A stretch of DNA of 64,000 nt from Tupaia tana (Eukaryota; Chordata; Mammalia; Scandentia; Tupaiidae), in assembly GCA_026018925.1 (NCBI GenBank), contig JAKSZU010000217.1, positions 62,001 to 126,000 on the forward strand, written 5' to 3'. A program made the position numbers and the translations under genes. This document shows positions 13,269 through 24,899 of the stretch, piece after piece; position 1 is the first letter of the stretch; every line of letters starts with the position of its first letter. A model generated the notes under the pieces. That model made no database searches, was not told where the DNA came from, and saw nothing but the letters and a program-made list of their open reading frames with translations.

Positions 13269-14523
13269 TGAGGAGACAGGAGCAGAGAGAGACAGAGACT
13301 TCAGAGACACAGAGACAGAGATAGAAGACCAGAGGGGCTTCCTACCACACTAGCTTTGCTTGCTGGAGGCTGAATTATGAGTTGAAAATCTTCATTTCTC
13401 CTGAGCCCTGAAATATCTAGTTCCAAGTATCCATGTGGAATCTTCTCAGAGAATGGCTCAACTCTCCTGCCTGGGAGAAAGGAGCAGAAGGGTTATTAAC
13501 AAAACTAAAGATGGAGCTGAGAGCCAGAAAGAAATTCTACCTTTAAAAAAATCGTAAAAAGGAATAATTACCAAAAAAAAATGAGGAGACAGGAGCAGAG
13601 AAAGTCAGAGACCTCAGAGACACAGAGACAGAGATAGAAGGCCAGAGGGGCTCCCTACCACACTAGCTTTGCTTGCTGGAGGCTGAATTCTGAGTAGAAA
13701 ATCTTCATTTCTCCTGAGACCTGAAATATCTAGTTCCCAGTATCCATGTGGAATCTTCTCAGAGAATGGCTCAACTCTCCTGCCTGGGAGAAAGGAGCAG
13801 AAGGGCTTATTAACAAAACAAAAGATGGAGCTGAGAGCCAGAGAGAAATTCTACCTTTAAAAAAATCGTAAAAAGGAAAAATTACCAAAAAAAAATGAGG
13901 AGACAGGAGCACAGAGAGACAGAGACCTCAGAGACACAGAGACAGAGATAGAAGGCCAGAGGGGCTCCCTACCACACTAGCTTTGCTTGCTGGAGGCTGA
14001 ATTATGGGTAGAAAATCTTCATTTCTCCTGAGCCCTGAAATATCTAGTTCCCAGTATCCATGTGGAATCTTCTCAGAGAATGGCTCAACTCTCCTGCATG
14101 GGAGAAAGGAGCAGAAGGGCTTATTCACAAAACAAAAGATGGAGCTGAGAGCCAGAGACAAATTCTACCTTTAAAAAAATCGTAAAAATGAAAAATTACC
14201 AAAAAAAAAATGAGGAGACAGTAGCAGAGAGAGGACAGAGACCTCAGAGACACAGAGACAGAGATAGAAGGCCAGAGGGACTCCCTACCACACTAGCTTT
14301 GCTTGCTGGAGGATGAATTCTGAGTAGAAAATCTTCATTTCTCTTGAGCCCTGAAATATCTAGTTCCCAGTATCCATGTGGAATCTTCTCAGAGAATGGC
14401 TCAAATCTCCTGCCTGGGAGAAAGGAGCAGAAGGGCTTATAACAAAACAAAGATGGAGCTGAGAGCCAGAGAGAAATTCTACCTTTAAAAATATCGTAAA
14501 AAGGAAAAATTACCAAAAAAAAA
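13269..14523 (+). repeat. Array segment, monomers 43-46 (copy of 31-1250)
   Basis: Unit starts 13269, 13582, 13896 and 14211. Same order and private variants as the start of the window; homology begins at about 13238. Differences noticed: AGAGAGGACAG and GGCTTATAACAAAAC in the last unit here, and a few A-run lengths. Confidence 0.9.
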
Positions 14524-17500
14524 TGAGGAGACAGGAGCAGAGAGAGACAGAGACCTCAGAGACACAGAGACAGAGATAGAAGGCTAGAGGGGCTCCCTAC
14601 CACACTAGCTTTGCTTGCTGGAGGCTGAATTATGAGTAGAAAATCTTCATTTCTCCTGAGCCCTGAAATATCTAGTTCCCAGTATCCATGTGGAATCTTC
14701 TCAGAGAATGGCTCCACTCTCCTGCCTGGGAGAAAGGAGCAGAAGGGCTTATTAACAAAACAAAAGATGGAGCTGAGAGCCAGAGAGAAATTCTACCTTT
14801 AAAAAAATCGTAAAAAGGAAAAATTACCAAAAAAAAATGAGGAGACAGTAGCAGAGAGAGACAGAGACCTCAGAGACACAGAGACAGAGATAGAAGGCCA
14901 GAGGGGCTCCCTACCACACTAGCTTTGCTTGCTGGAGGATGAATTCTGAGTAGAAAATCTTCATTTCTCTTGAGCCCTGAAATATCTAGTTCCCAGTATC
15001 CATGTGGAATCTTCTCAGAGAATGGCTCAAATCTCCTGCCTGGGAGAAAGGAGCAGAAGGGCTTATTAACAAAACAAAGATGGAGCTGAGAGCCAGAGAG
15101 AAATTCTACCTTTAAAAATATCGTAAAAAGGAAAAATTACCAAAAAAAAATGAGGAGACAGGAGCAGAGAGAGACAGAGACCTCAGAGACACAGAGACAG
15201 AGATAGAAGGCTAGAGGGGCTGCCTACCACACTAGCTTTGCTTGCTGGAGGCTGAATTATGAGTAGAAAATCTTCATTTCTCCTGAGCCCTGAAATATCT
15301 AGTTCCCAGTATCCATGTGGAATCTTCTCAGAGAATGGCTCAACTCTCATGCCTGGGAGAAAGGAGCAGAAGGGCTTATTAACAAAACAAAAGATGGAGC
15401 TGAGAGGCAGAGAGAAATTCTACCTTTAAAAAAATCGTAAAAAGGAAAAATTACCAAAAAAAAAAAATGAGGAGACAGGAGCAGAGAGAGACAGAGACCT
15501 CAGAGACACAGAGAGAGATAGAAGGCCAGAGGGGCTCCCTACCACACTAGCTTTGCTTGCTGGAGGCTGAATTATGAGGAGTAAATCTTCATTTCTCCAG
15601 AGCCCTGAAATATCTAGTTCCCAGTATCCATGTGGAATCTTCTCAGAGAATGGCTCAACTCTCCTGCCTGGGAGAAAGGAGCAGAAGGGCTTATTAACAA
15701 AACAAAAGATGGAGCTGAGAGCCAGAGAGAAATTCTACCTTTAAAAATATCGTAAAAAGGAAAAATTACCAAAAATAAAATGAGGAGACAGGAGCAGAGA
15801 GAGACAGAGACCTCAGAGACACAGAGACAGAGATAGAAGGCCAGAGGGGCTCCCGACCACAAGACCTTTGCTTGCTGGAAGCTGAATTATGAGTAGAAAA
15901 TCTTCATTTCTCCTGAGCCCTGAAATATCTAGTTCCCAGTATCCATGGGGAATCTTCTCAGAGAATGGCTCAACTCTCCTGCCTGGGAGAAAGGAGCAGA
16001 AGGGCTTATTAACAAAACAAAAGATGGAGCTGAGAGCCAGAGAGAAATTCTACCTTTAAAAAAATCGTAAAAAGGAAAAATTACCAAAAAATAAAATTAG
16101 GAGACAGGAGCAGAGAGAGACAGAGACCTCAGAGACACAGAGACAGAGATAGAAGGCCAGAGGGGCTACCTACCACACTAGCCTTGCTTGCTGGAGGCTG
16201 AATTATGAGTAAAAATCTTCATTTCTCCTGAGCCCTGAAATATCTAGTTCCCAGTATCCATGTGGAATCTTCTCAGAGAATGGCTCAACTCTCCTGCCTG
16301 GGAGAAAGGAGCAGAAGGGTTATTAACAAAACTAAAGATGGAGCTGAGAGCCAGAGAGAAATTCTACCTTTAAAAGAATCGTAAAAAGGAATAATTACCA
16401 AAAAAATAATGATGAGACAGGAGCAGAGAGAGACAGAGACCTCAGAGACACAGAGACAGAGATAGAAGGCCAGAGGGGCTCCCTACCACACTACCTTTGC
16501 TTTCTGGAGGCTGAATTATGAGTAGAAAATCTTCAGTTCTCCTGAGTCCTGAAATATCTAGTTCCCAGTATCCATGTGGAATCTTCTCAGAGAATGGCTC
16601 AACTCTCCTGCCTGGGAGAAAGGAGCAGAAGGGCTTATTAACAAAACAAAAGATGGAGCTGAGAGCCAGAGAGAAATTCTACCTTTAAAAAAATCGTAAT
16701 AAAAGGAAAAATTACCAAAAAAAAAAATGAGGAGACAGGAGCAGAGAGAGACAGAGACCTCAGAGACACAGAGACAGAGATAGAAGGCCAGAGGGGCTCC
16801 CTACCACACTAGCTTTGCTTGCTGGAGGATGAATTCTGAGTAGAAAATCTTCATTTCTCTTGAGCCCTGAAATATCTAGTTCCCAGTATCCATGTGGAAT
16901 CTTCTCAGAGAATGGCTCAAATCTCCTGCCTGGGAGAAAGGAGCAGAAGGGCTTATTAACAAAACAAAGATGGAGCTGAGAGCCAGAGAGAAATTCTACC
17001 TTTAAAAAAATCGTAAAAAGGAAAAATTACCAAAAAAAAATGAGGAGACAGGAGCAGAGAGAGACAGAGACCTCAGAGACACAGAGACAGAGATAGAAGG
17101 CTAGAGGGGCTCCCTACCACACTAGCTTTGCTTGCTGGAGGCTGAATTATGAGTAGAAAATCTTCATTTCTCCTGAGCCCTGAAATATCTAGTTCCCAGT
17201 ATCCATGTGGAATCTTCTCAGAGAATGGCTCAACTCTCCTGCCTGGAAGAAAGGAGCAGAAGGGCTTATTAACAAAACAAAAGATGGAGCTGAGAGCCAG
17301 AGAGAAATTCTACCTTTAAAAAAATCGTAAAATGGAAAAATTACCAAAAAAAAAATGAGGAGACAGGAGCAGAGAGAGACAGAGACCACAGAGACAGAGA
17401 TAGAAGGCCAGAGGGGCTCCCTACCACACTAGCTTTGCTTGCTGGAGGCTGAATTATGAGTAGAAAATCTTCATTTCTCCTGAGCCCTGAAATATCTAGT

Positions 17501-17977
17501 TCCCAGTATCCATGTGGAATCTTCTCAGAGAATGGCTCAACTCTCCTGCCTGGGAGAAAGGAGCAGAAGTGCTTATTAACAAAACAAAAGATGGAGCTGA
17601 GAGCCAGAGACAAATTCTACCTTTAAAAAAATCGTAAAAAGGAAAAATTACCAAAAAAAAAAAAATGAGGAGACAGGAGCAGAGATAGACAGACACCTCA
17701 GAGACACAGAGAGAGATAGAAGGCCAGAGGGGCTCCCTACCACACTAGCTTTGCTTGCTGGAGGCTGAATTATATGTAGAAAATCTTCATTTCTCCTGAG
17801 CCCTGAAAAATCTAGTTACCAGTATCCATGTGGAATCTTCTCAGAGAATGGCTCAACTCTCCTGCCTGGGAGAAAGGAGCAGAAGGGCTTATTAACAAAA
17901 CAAAAGATGGAGCTGAGAGCCAGAGAGTAATTCTACCTTTAAAAAAATCGTAAAAAGAAAAATTACCAAAAAAAATA
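14524..17977 (+). repeat. Array segment, monomers 47-57, mixed order
   Basis: Unit starts (approximate where the A run is long): 14524 (T), 14838 (B, CAGTAGCAG), 15151 (T/Q hybrid features), 15468 (F, GAGGAGTAAATC), 15781 (C, CCATGGGG), about 16098 (V, TTAGGAG), 16409 (GATGAGACAGG, L), 16728 (B), 17041 (T), 17355 (lost bases, GAGACCACAGAG) and 17666 (F, TTATATGTAG, GAGAGTAATT). The B at 14838 shares CAGTAGCAG with the B at 14211, pointing to a 2-unit (627 bp) duplication. Confidence 0.83.
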
Positions 17978-20900
17978 TGAGGAGACAGGAGCACAGAGAG
18001 ACAGAGACCTCAGAGACACAGAGACAGAGATAGAAGGCCAGAGGGGCTCCCTACCACACTAGGTTAGTTGCTGGAGGCTGAATTATGGGTAGAAAATCTT
18101 CATTTCTCCTGAGCCCTGAAATATCTAGTTCCCAGTATCCATGTGGAAAATTCTCAGAGAATGGCTCAACTCTCCTGTCTGGGAGAAAGGAGCAGAAGGG
18201 CTTATTAACAAAAGAAAAGATGGAGCTGAGAGCCAGAGAGAAATTCTACCTTTAAAAAAATCGTAAAAAGGAAAAAATTACCAAAAAAAAATGAGGAGAC
18301 AGGAGCAGAGAGAGACAGAGACCTCAGAGACACAGAGACAGAGATAGAAGTCCAGAGGGGCTCCCTACCACACTAGCTTTGCTTGCTGGAGGATGAATTC
18401 TGAGTAGAAAATCTTCATTTCTCTTGAGCCCTGAAATATCTAGTTCCCAGTATCCATGTGGAATCTTCTCAGAGAATGGCTCAAATCTCCTGCCTGGGAG
18501 AAAGGAGCAGAAGGGCTTATTAACAAAACAAAGATGGAGCTGAGAGCCAGAGAGAAATTCTACCTTTAAAAAAATCGTAAAAAGGAAAAATTACCAAAAA
18601 AAAATGAGGAGACAGGAGCAGAGAGAGACAGAGAACTCAGAGACACAGAGACAGAGATAGAAGGCTAGAGGGGCTCCCTACCACACTAGCTTTGCTTGCT
18701 GGAGGCTGAATTATGAGTAGAAAATCTTCATTTCTCCTGAGCCCTGAAATATCTAGTTCCCAGTATCCATGTGGAATCTTCTCAGAGAATGGTTCAACTC
18801 TCCTGCCTGGAAGAAAGGAGCAGAAGGGCTTATTAACAAACAAAAGATGGAGCTGAGAGCCAGAGAGAAATTCTACCTTTAAAAAAATCGTAAAAAAGGA
18901 AAAATTACCAAAAAAAAAATGAGGGAGACAGGAGCAGAGAGAGACAGAGACCTCAGAGACACAGAGACAGAGATAGAAGGCCAGAGGGGCTCCCTACCAC
19001 ACTAGCTTTGCTTGCTGGAGCTGAATTATGAGTAGAAAATCTTCATTTCTCCTGAGCCCTGAAATATCTAGTTCCCAGTATCCATGTGGAATCTTCTCAG
19101 AGAATGGATCAACTCTCATGCCTGGGAGAAAGGAGCAGAAGGGCTTATTAACAAAACAAAAGATGGAGCTGAGAGGCAGAGAGAAATTCTACCTTTAAAA
19201 AAATCGTAAAAAGGAAAAATTACCAAAAAAAAAAATGAGGAGACAGGAGCAGAGAGATACAGAGACCTCAGAGACACAGAGAGAGATAGAAGGCCAGAGG
19301 GGCTCCCTACCACACTAGCTTTGCTTGCTGGAGGCTGAATTATATGTAGAAAATCTTCATTTCTCTGAGCCCTGAAATATCTAGTTCCCAGTATCCATGT
19401 GGAATCTTCTCAGAGAATGGCTCAACTCTCCTGCCTGGGAGAAAGGAGCAGAAGGGCTTATTAACAAAACAAAGATGGAGCTGAGAGCCAGAGAGAAATT
19501 CTACCTTTAAAAAAATCGTAAAAAGGAAAAATTACCAAAAAAAAAATGAGGAGACAGGAGCAGAGAGAGACAGAGACCTCAGAGACACAGAGACAGAGAT
19601 AGAAGGCTAGAGGGGCTCCCTACCACACTAGCTTTGCTTGCTGGAGGCTGAATTATGAGTAGAAATTCTTCATTTCTCCTGAGCCCTGAAATATCTAGTT
19701 CCCAGTATCCATGTGGAACCTTCTCAGAGAATGGCTCAACTCTCCTGCCTGGGAGAAAGGAGCAGAAGGGCTTATTAACAAAACAATAGATGGAGCTGAG
19801 AGCCAGAGAGAAATTCTACCTTTAAAAAAAATCGTAAAAAGGAAAAATTACCAAAAAAAAAAATGAGGAGACAGGAGAAGAGAGAGACAGAGACCTCAGA
19901 GACACAGAGACAGAGATAGAAGGCCAGAGGGGCTCCCTACCACACTAGCTTTGCTTGCTGGAGGCTGAATTATGAGTAGAAAATCTTCATTTCTCCTGAG
20001 CCCTGAAATATCTAGTTCCCAGTATCCATGTGGAATCTTCTCAGAGAATGGCTCAACTCTCATGCCTGGGAGAAAGGAGCAGAAGGGCTTATTAACAAAA
20101 CAAAAGATGGAGCTGAGAGGCAGAGAGAAATTCTACCTTTAAAAAAATCGTAAAAAGGAAAAATTACCAAAAAAAAAATAATGAGGAGACAGGAGCAGAG
20201 AGAGACAGAGACCTCAGAGACACAGAGAGAGATAGAAGCCAGAGGGGCTCCCTACCACACTAGCTTTGCTTGCTGGAGGCTGAATTATGAGTAGAAAATC
20301 TTCATTTCTCCTGAGCCCTGAAATATCTAGTTCCCAGTATCCATGTGGAATCTTCTCAGAGAATGGCTCAACTCTCCTGCCTGGGAGAAAGGAGCAGAAG
20401 GGCTTATTAACAAAACAAAAGATGGAGCTGAGAGCCAGAGACAAATTCTACCTTTAAAAAAATCGTAAAAAGGAAAAATTACCAAAAAATAAAATGAGGA
20501 GACAGGAGCAGAGAGAGACAGAGAGCTCAGAGACACAGAGACAGAGATAGAAGGCAGAGGGGCTCCCTACCACACTAGCTTTGCTTGCTGGAGGATGAAT
20601 TCTGAGGAGAAAATCTTCATTTCTCTTGAGCCCTGAAATATCTAGTTCCCAGTATCCATGTGGAATCTTCTCAGAGAATGGCTCAAATCTCCTGCCTGGA
20701 GAAAGGAGCAGAAGGGCTTATTAACAAAACAAAGATGGAGCTGAGAGCCAGAGAGAAATTCTACCTTTAAAAAAATCGTAAAAAGGAAAAATTACCAAAA
20801 AAAAATGAGGATACAGGAGCAGAGAGAGACAGAGACCTCAGAGACACAGAGACAGAGATAGAAGGCTAGAGGGTCTCCCTACCACACTAGCTTTGCTTGC

Positions 20901-21436
20901 TGGAGGCTGAATTATGAGTTGAAAATCTTCATTTCTCCTGAGCCCTGAAATATCTAGTTCCCAGTATCCATGTGGAATCTTCTCAGATTATGGCTCAACT
21001 CTCCTGCCTGGGAGAAAAAGCAGAAGGGCTTATTAAAAAACAAAAAATGGAGCTGAGAGCTAGAGAGAAATTCTACCTTTAAAAAAAATCGTAAAAAGGA
21101 AAAATTACCAAAAAAATTAATGAGGAGAGAGGTGCAGAGAGAGACAGAGACCTCAGAGACACAGAGACAGAGATAGAAGGCCAGAGGGGCTCCCTAGCCC
21201 ACTAGCTTTGCTTTCTGGAGGCTGAATTATGAGTAGAAAATCTTCAGTTCTCCTGAGCCCTGAAATATCTAGTTCCCAGTATCCATGTGGAATCTTCTCA
21301 GAGAATGGCTCAACTCTCCTGCCTGGGAGAAAGGAGCAGAAGGGTTATTAACAAAACTAAAGATGGAGCTGAGAGCCAGAGAGTAATTCTACCTTTAAAA
21401 AAATCGTAAAAAGGAAAAAATTACCAAAAAAAAATA
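17978..21436 (+). repeat. 11-monomer higher-order repeat, copy 1 (3.46 kb)
   Basis: Unit order G-B-T-Q-F-T-Q-F-B-K-L. Starts: 17978, 18292, 18604, 18920, 19236, 19547, 19863, 20180, 20494, 20807 and 21121. Marker variants include TTAGTTGCTGG and CCTGTCTGG in G, GAAGTCCAG in B, GGATCAACTCTCATG in Q, GTAGAAATTCTTC in the second T, GAGAAGAG in the second Q and GAGGAGAAAATC in the second B. All recur 3459-3464 bp later. Confidence 0.9.
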
Positions 21437-24400
21437 TGAGGAGACAGGAGCACAGAGAGACAGAGACCTCAGAGACACAGAGACAGAGATAGAAGGCCAG
21501 AGGGGCTCCCTACCACACTAGGTTTAGTTGCTGGAGGCTGAATTATGGGTAGAAAATCTTCATTTCTCCTGAGCCCTGAAATATCTAGTTCCCAGTATCC
21601 ATGTGGAATCTTCTCAGAGAATGGCTCAACTCTCCTGTCTGGGGAGAAAGGAGCAGAAGGGCTTATTAACAAAAGAAAAGATGGAGCTGAGAGCCAGAGA
21701 GAAATTCTACCTTTAAAAAAATCGTAAAAAGGAAAAATTACCAAAAAAAAAATGAGGAGACAGGAGCAGAGAGAGACAGAGACCTCAGAGACACAGAGAC
21801 AGAGATAGAAGTCCAGAGGGGCTCCCTACCACACTAGCTTTGCTTGCTGGAGGATGAATTCTGAGTAGAAAATCTTCATTTCTCTTGAGCCCTGAAATAT
21901 CTAGTTCCCAGTATCCATGTGGAATCTTCTCAGAGAATGGCTCAAATCTCCTGCCTGGGAGAAAGGAGCAGAAGGGCTTATTAACAAAACAAAGATGGAG
22001 CTGAGAGCCAGAGAGAAATTCTACCTTTAAAAAAATCGTAAAAAGGAAAAATTACCAAAAAAAAAATGAGGAGACAGGAGCAGAGAGAGACAGAGAACTC
22101 AGAGACACAGAGACAGAGATAGAAGGCTAGAGGGGCTCCCTACCACACTAGCTTTGCTTGCTGGAGGCTGAATTATGAGTAGAAAATCTTCATTTCTCCT
22201 GAGCCCTGAAATATCTAGTTCCCAGTATCCATGTGGAATCTTCTCAGAGATGGTTCAACTCTCCTGCCTGGAAGAAAGGAGCAGAAGGGCTTATTAACAA
22301 AACAAAAGATGGAGCTGAGAGCCAGAGAGAAATTCTACCTTTAAAAAAATCGTAAAAAGGAAAAATTACCAAAAAAAAAATGAGGAGACAGGAGCAGAGA
22401 GAGACAGAGACCTCAGAGACACAGAGACAGAGATAGAAGGCCAGAGGGGGCTCCCTACCACACTAGCTTTGCTTGCTGGAGGCTGAATTATGAGTAGAAA
22501 ATCTTCATTTCTCCTGAGCCCTGAAATATCTAGTTCCCAGTATCCATGTGGAATCTTCTCAGAGAATGGATCAACTCTCATGCCTGGGAGAAAGGAGCAG
22601 AAGGGGCTTATTAACAAAACAAAAGATGGAGCTGAGAGGCAGAGAGAAATTCTACCTTTAAAAAAATCGTAAAAAGGAAAAATTACCAAAAAAAAAAAAT
22701 GAGGAGACAGGAGCAGAGAGATACAGAGACCTCAGAGACACAGAGAGAGATAGAAGGCCAGAGGGGCTCCCTACCACACTAGCTTTGCTTGCTGGAGGCT
22801 GAATTATATGTAGAAAATCTTCATTTCTCCTGAGCCCTGAAATATCTAGTTCCCAGTATCCATGTGGAATCTTCTCAGAGAATGGCTCAACTCTCCTGCC
22901 TGGGAGAAAGGAGCAGAAGGGCTTATTAACAAAACAAAGATGGAGCTGAGAGCCAGAGAGAAATTCTACCTTTAAAAAAATCGTAAAAAGGAAAAATTAC
23001 CAAAAAAAAAATGAGGAGACAGGAGCAGAGAGAGACAGAGACCTCAGAGACACAGAGACAGAGATAGAAGGCTAGAGGGGCTCCCTACCACACTAGCTTT
23101 GCTTGCTGGAGGCTGAATTATGAGTAGAAATTCTTCATTTCTCCTGAGCCCTGAAATATCTAGTTCCCAGTATCCATGTGGAACCTTCTCAGAGAATGGC
23201 TCAACTCTCCTGCCTGGGAGAAAGGAGCAGAAGGGCTTATTAACAAAACAATAGATGGAGCTGAGAGCCAGAGAGAAATTCTACCTTTAAAAAAATCGTA
23301 AAAAGGAAAAAATTACCAAAAAAAAAAATGAGGAGACAGGAGAAGAGAGAGACAGAGACCTCAGAGACACAGAGACAGAGATAGAAGGCCAGAGGGGCTC
23401 CCTACCACACTAGCTTTGCTTGCTGGAGGCTGAATTATGAGTAGAAAATCTTCATTTCTCCTGAGCCCTGAAATATCTAGTTCCCAGTATCCATGTGGAA
23501 TCTTCTCAGAGAATGGCTCAACTCTCATGCCTGGGAGAAAGGAGCAGAAGGGCTTATTAACAAAACAAAAGATGGAGCTGAGAGGCAGAGAGAAATTCTA
23601 CCTTTAAAAAAATCGTAAAAAGGAAAAATTACCAAAAAAAAAATAATGAGGAGACAGGAGCAGAGAGAGACAGAGACCTCAGAGACACAGAGAGAGATAG
23701 AAGGCCAGAGGGGCTCCCTACCACACTAGCTTTGCTTGCTGGAGGCTGAATTATGAGTAGAAAATCTTCATTTCTCCTGAGCCCTGAAATATCTAGTTCC
23801 CAGTATCCATGTGGAATCTTCTCAGAGAATGGCTCAACTCTCCTGCCTGGGAGAAAGGAGCAGAAGGGCTTATTAACAAAACAAAAGATGGAGCTGAGAG
23901 CCAGAGACAAATTCTACCTTTAAAAAAATCGTAAAAAGGAAAAATTACCAAAAAATAAAATGAGGAGACAGGAGCAGAGAGAGACAGAGACCTCAGAGAC
24001 ACAGAGACAGAGATAGAAGGCAGAGGGGCTCCCTACCACACTAGCTTTGCTTGCTGGAGGATGAATTCTGAGGAGAAAATCTTCATTTCTCTTGAGCCCT
24101 GAAATATCTAGTTCCCAGTATCCATGTGGAATCTTCTCAGAGAATGGCTCAAATCTCCTGCCTGGAGAAAGGAGCAGAAGGGCTTATAACAAAACAAAGA
24201 TGGAGCTGAGAGCCAGAGAGAAATTCTACCTTTAAAAATATCGTAAAAAGGAAAAATTACCAAAAAAAAATGAGGAGACAGGAGCAGAGAGAGACAGAGA
24301 CCTCAGAGACACAGAGACAGAGATAGAAGGCTAGAGGGTCTCCCTACCACACTAGCTTTGCTTGCTGGAGGCTGAATTATGAGTTGAAAATCTTCATTTC

Positions 24401-24899
24401 TCCTGAGTCCTGAAATATCTAGTTCCCAGTATCCATGTGGAATCTTCTCAGATTATGGCTCAACTCTCCTGCCTGGGAGAAAAAGCAGAAGGGCTTATTA
24501 AAAAACAAAAAATGGAGCTGAGAGCTAGAGAGAAATTCTACCTTTAAAAAAATCGTAAAAAGGAAAAATTACCAAAAAAATTAATGAGGAGACAGGTGCA
24601 GAGAGAGACAGAGACCTCAGAGACACAGAGACAGAGATAGAAGGCCAGAGGGGCTCCCTACCACACTAGCTTTGCTTTCTGGAGGCTGAATTATGAGTAG
24701 GAAAATCTTCAGTTCTCCTGAGCCCTGAAATATCTAGTTCCCAGTATCCATGTGGAATCTTCTCAGAGAATGGCTCAACTCTCCTGCCTGGGAGAAAGGA
24801 GCAGAAGGGTTATTAACAAAACTAAAGATGGAGCTGAGAGCCAGAGAGTAATTCTACCTTAAAAAAATCGTAAAAAGGAAAAATTACCAAAAAAAAAAA
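21437..24899 (+). repeat. 11-monomer higher-order repeat, copy 2 (3.46 kb)
   Basis: Same unit order G-B-T-Q-F-T-Q-F-B-K-L. Starts: 21437, 21753, 22067, 22381, 22700, 23011, 23329, 23646, 23960, 24271 and 24585. It is directly adjacent to copy 1. Differences are single bases and A-run lengths, for example GGCTTATAACAAAAC and AAAATATCGTAAAA in the second B here, and CTACCACACTAG in L where copy 1 has CTAGCCCACTAG. Confidence 0.9.
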
